Positions 39,441 to 40,795 of a DNA stretch of 40,795 nucleotides are shown here, one piece after another (position 1 is the stretch's first letter; the number at the start of each line of letters is the position of its first letter). The notes under the pieces are model-generated. The model did no database searches. It was not told the origin of the DNA and worked only from the letters and a program-made list of their open reading frames with translations. The translations under genes and the position numbers were made by a program. The DNA is from an uncultured Pseudomonadota bacterium (lineage in GTDB: Bacteria > Bdellovibrionota_B > Oligoflexia > Oligoflexales > CAIYRB01). The DNA lies in the NCBI GenBank assembly GCA_903928445.1, contig CAIYRB010000112.1:1-40795 (forward strand). The letters are read 5' to 3'.

Positions 39441-40795
39441 ATGGCCGCCACGAACACGAGCATAACCAACATCCTCCTCATCGACGATGATGAATCCTTC
39501 AATGAGCTGCTGCGGGAATACCTCAGATCGCAGCACGGCAAGGCGTCGATCGACAGTGTTAACACCGGCACGGAGGCATGGGCCAAGCTCAGCAAGAACA
39601 CCTATAGCCTGGTCATCATCGATTGGCGCTTGCCGGGTGTCAGTGGAATGACCTTATTCAACCGCCTGCGCTCCTTGCCAGACTATGAAAAGATCCCCGT
39701 GCTGGTCAGCTCAGGCCTGCTGCAACAAGCGGACTTTCGCCTGATCGATGAATTTGCCTGCACCATGTGTCTGGCCAAGCCCTACAGCGAAAGAGCCCTA
39801 AGCGACGCCATCGCCAAGCTGATGGCCGATAGCCAATGGTGCGCTGCCAACCAACTCATCGTGACAAAGCTGATGACCGGAGTGCTGCAAGGGCATCGAC
39901 CAGCGTTGACCGCTCTGCAGGAGCTGCTGCATCACTCCGTCGCCAATACCCTGCCGATTACCATCATGGCGGCGCGCCAGGCCAGGCATGGCGGGGACCT
40001 TAAGACCGCCGAAATCCTGCTGCAAACGCTGCTGAAAAAGCAACCTGAAGCGGTGCCAGCTTTGTTCGAGTTGGCTAAGGTGCTGTTTCAAGCCAAGCAG
40101 CCGCACGAGGCCATGGCCGCACTTGCCACGGCGCAAAAGCTGAGCCCAAAGAACCTCAGCAGAGCGCATATGATGGGCGAAGTCGCGCTCAATCAAGCCC
40201 AACCAAAGGCAGCTGAGGGCTTCTTCACTCAGGCGCTGCAGATCGATCCGGAGCATCAACCGTCGCAGCGCGGCCAAGCCCTCAGCATAGCGCTGCAACA
40301 GCACTTAGCTGCGAATGGCGGCGCGAGCAAGATCGAGCAATCGTTTGCCTCGATGATCAATATGATGGGCATCAGCCTGGTACGTCTCGGTAAATACCAA
40401 GAGGGTATCAAGCGCTATCAAGAGGCCATGGAGTTTATCCAAGACCCGCTGGACAAGGCGCGACTTTCCTATAACCTCGGACTCGGTTTGCGGCGCGCGG
40501 GACGGCCCGAAGATGCCCGCAAATGGTACGTTGAGGCTGACCGGATCGCCGGTGGCACCTTGATGAAAGCACGTCGAGCACTGGGTCATGCCGTGCCAGC
40601 TGATGAGCACGGCGATGATAATCTCGAAGAGACCTTCGCGCCGACGCCGGGCATTCGCGTCGCGCTTGCACCGCCATCACCGGAGCGCAAACCGGCGGTG
40701 GTTGCGTCACCGCAGCCGAAGCCTAAGGCCGAGGCGGCCAAGCCAGCTGCCAAGCCGGCAAAGGCTCCTGCGCCGAGCGTCACCACCAAGGCTGA
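39441..40795 (+). CDS. Response regulator receiver domain fused to TPR repeats (runs off window)
   Basis: The frame stays open from the ATG at 39441 to the window end (451 codons seen). Residues 8-125 form a REC domain: ILLIDDDES acidic pocket, phospho-acceptor D61 in LVIIDWRLPGVSG, the switch Ser in LVSSG and K113 in LAKPYS. Residues 150-390 are helical TPR-like repeats (TAEILLQTLLKKQPEAVPAL, HEAMAALATAQKLSP, YQEGIKRYQEAMEF, DKARLSYNLGLGLRRAG). After about 410 the chain becomes an Ala/Pro/Lys-rich linker. It has no DNA-binding output domain in view, so it probably signals through protein contacts. No histidine kinase is adjacent. It is divergent from ftsK. Confidence 0.85.
   Translation, partial: MAATNTSITNILLIDDDESFNELLREYLRSQHGKASIDSVNTGTEAWAKLSKNTYSLVIIDWRLPGVSGMTLFNRLRSLPDYEKIPVLVSSGLLQQADFRLIDEFACTMCLAKPYSERALSDAIAKLMADSQWCAANQLIVTKLMTGVLQGHRPALTALQELLHHSVANTLPITIMAARQARHGGDLKTAEILLQTLLKKQPEAVPALFELAKVLFQAKQPHEAMAALATAQKLSPKNLSRAHMMGEVALNQAQPKAAEGFFTQALQIDPEHQPSQRGQALSIALQQHLAANGGASKIEQSFASMINMMGISLVRLGKYQEGIKRYQEAMEFIQDPLDKARLSYNLGLGLRRAGRPEDARKWYVEADRIAGGTLMKARRALGHAVPADEHGDDNLEETFAPTPGIRVALAPPSPERKPAVVASPQPKPKAEAAKPAAKPAKAPAPSVTTKA

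Noticed and set aside
39798..40610. Minus-strand frames at the right end
   Set aside because: They are shadows of the REC-TPR gene, which is continuous on the plus strand to the window end.
1..40795. tRNA, rRNA, CRISPR arrays, complete insertion sequences
   Set aside because: I saw no cloverleaf, rRNA motif, regularly spaced repeat array or transposase gene by reading; a dedicated scan was not possible.

Overview
The window is a GC-rich stretch of chromosome from a Gram-negative bacterium. Lipopolysaccharide export (LptF), outer-membrane-type proteins and many lipoproteins support an outer membrane. The mix of a Suv3-like helicase, several unassigned lipoproteins, frequent GTG/TTG starts and a REC-TPR regulator recalls Bdellovibrionota/Oligoflexia or other former Deltaproteobacteria. 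That placement is inference, because no rRNA or tRNA gene is present to settle it.

Region by region. 1-2934 is accessory-looking: REP-like repeats bracket an MHS-type transporter, followed by a class II Fic protein with its own promoter. 2957-8730 holds a large Suv3-like helicase, a three-gene envelope redox operon (peroxiredoxin-like, YtkA/FixH-like, thioredoxin-like) and a LytM/M23 lipoprotein endopeptidase. 8870-13802 is a scarred accessory zone. It contains a secreted unknown, a GH32 fragment missing both ends, a HigBA toxin-antitoxin remnant (toxin reduced to its tail, antitoxin frameshifted), an alpha/beta hydrolase whose C-terminus now reads through the toxin remnant, a GAF/fRMsr-like protein, and a small island. 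The island has a palindromic operator, a truncated P-loop ATPase and a translationally coupled two-gene nucleotidyltransferase module, and is flanked by diverged direct repeats.

13814-20837 is one minus-strand operon: pyruvate dehydrogenase E1 alpha, E1 beta and E2, then a small lipoprotein and a very large bifunctional penicillin-binding protein with a non-canonical transglycosylase domain. 21037-26702 carries exported proteins and lipoproteins of unknown role (two look like paralogues) and a 7TM-DISM/SpoIIE phosphatase. 26730-33549 is mostly housekeeping: FabF, LptF, a monofunctional transpeptidase, a 2-oxoglutarate oxygenase overlapping a small outer-membrane-like protein, and a second MFS carrier.

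33719-39207 is a minus-strand run: FtsK lacking the gamma domain, then a four-base-overlapping gene for a NERD nuclease-like / SF1 helicase / cold-shock-like fusion, then a gluzincin-type lipoprotein metalloprotease. Divergent to it, a REC-TPR regulator with a strong extended -10 promoter runs off the window end. The best candidates for something undescribed are the FtsK/NERD-helicase-CSD pair and the palindrome-controlled nucleotidyltransferase island.
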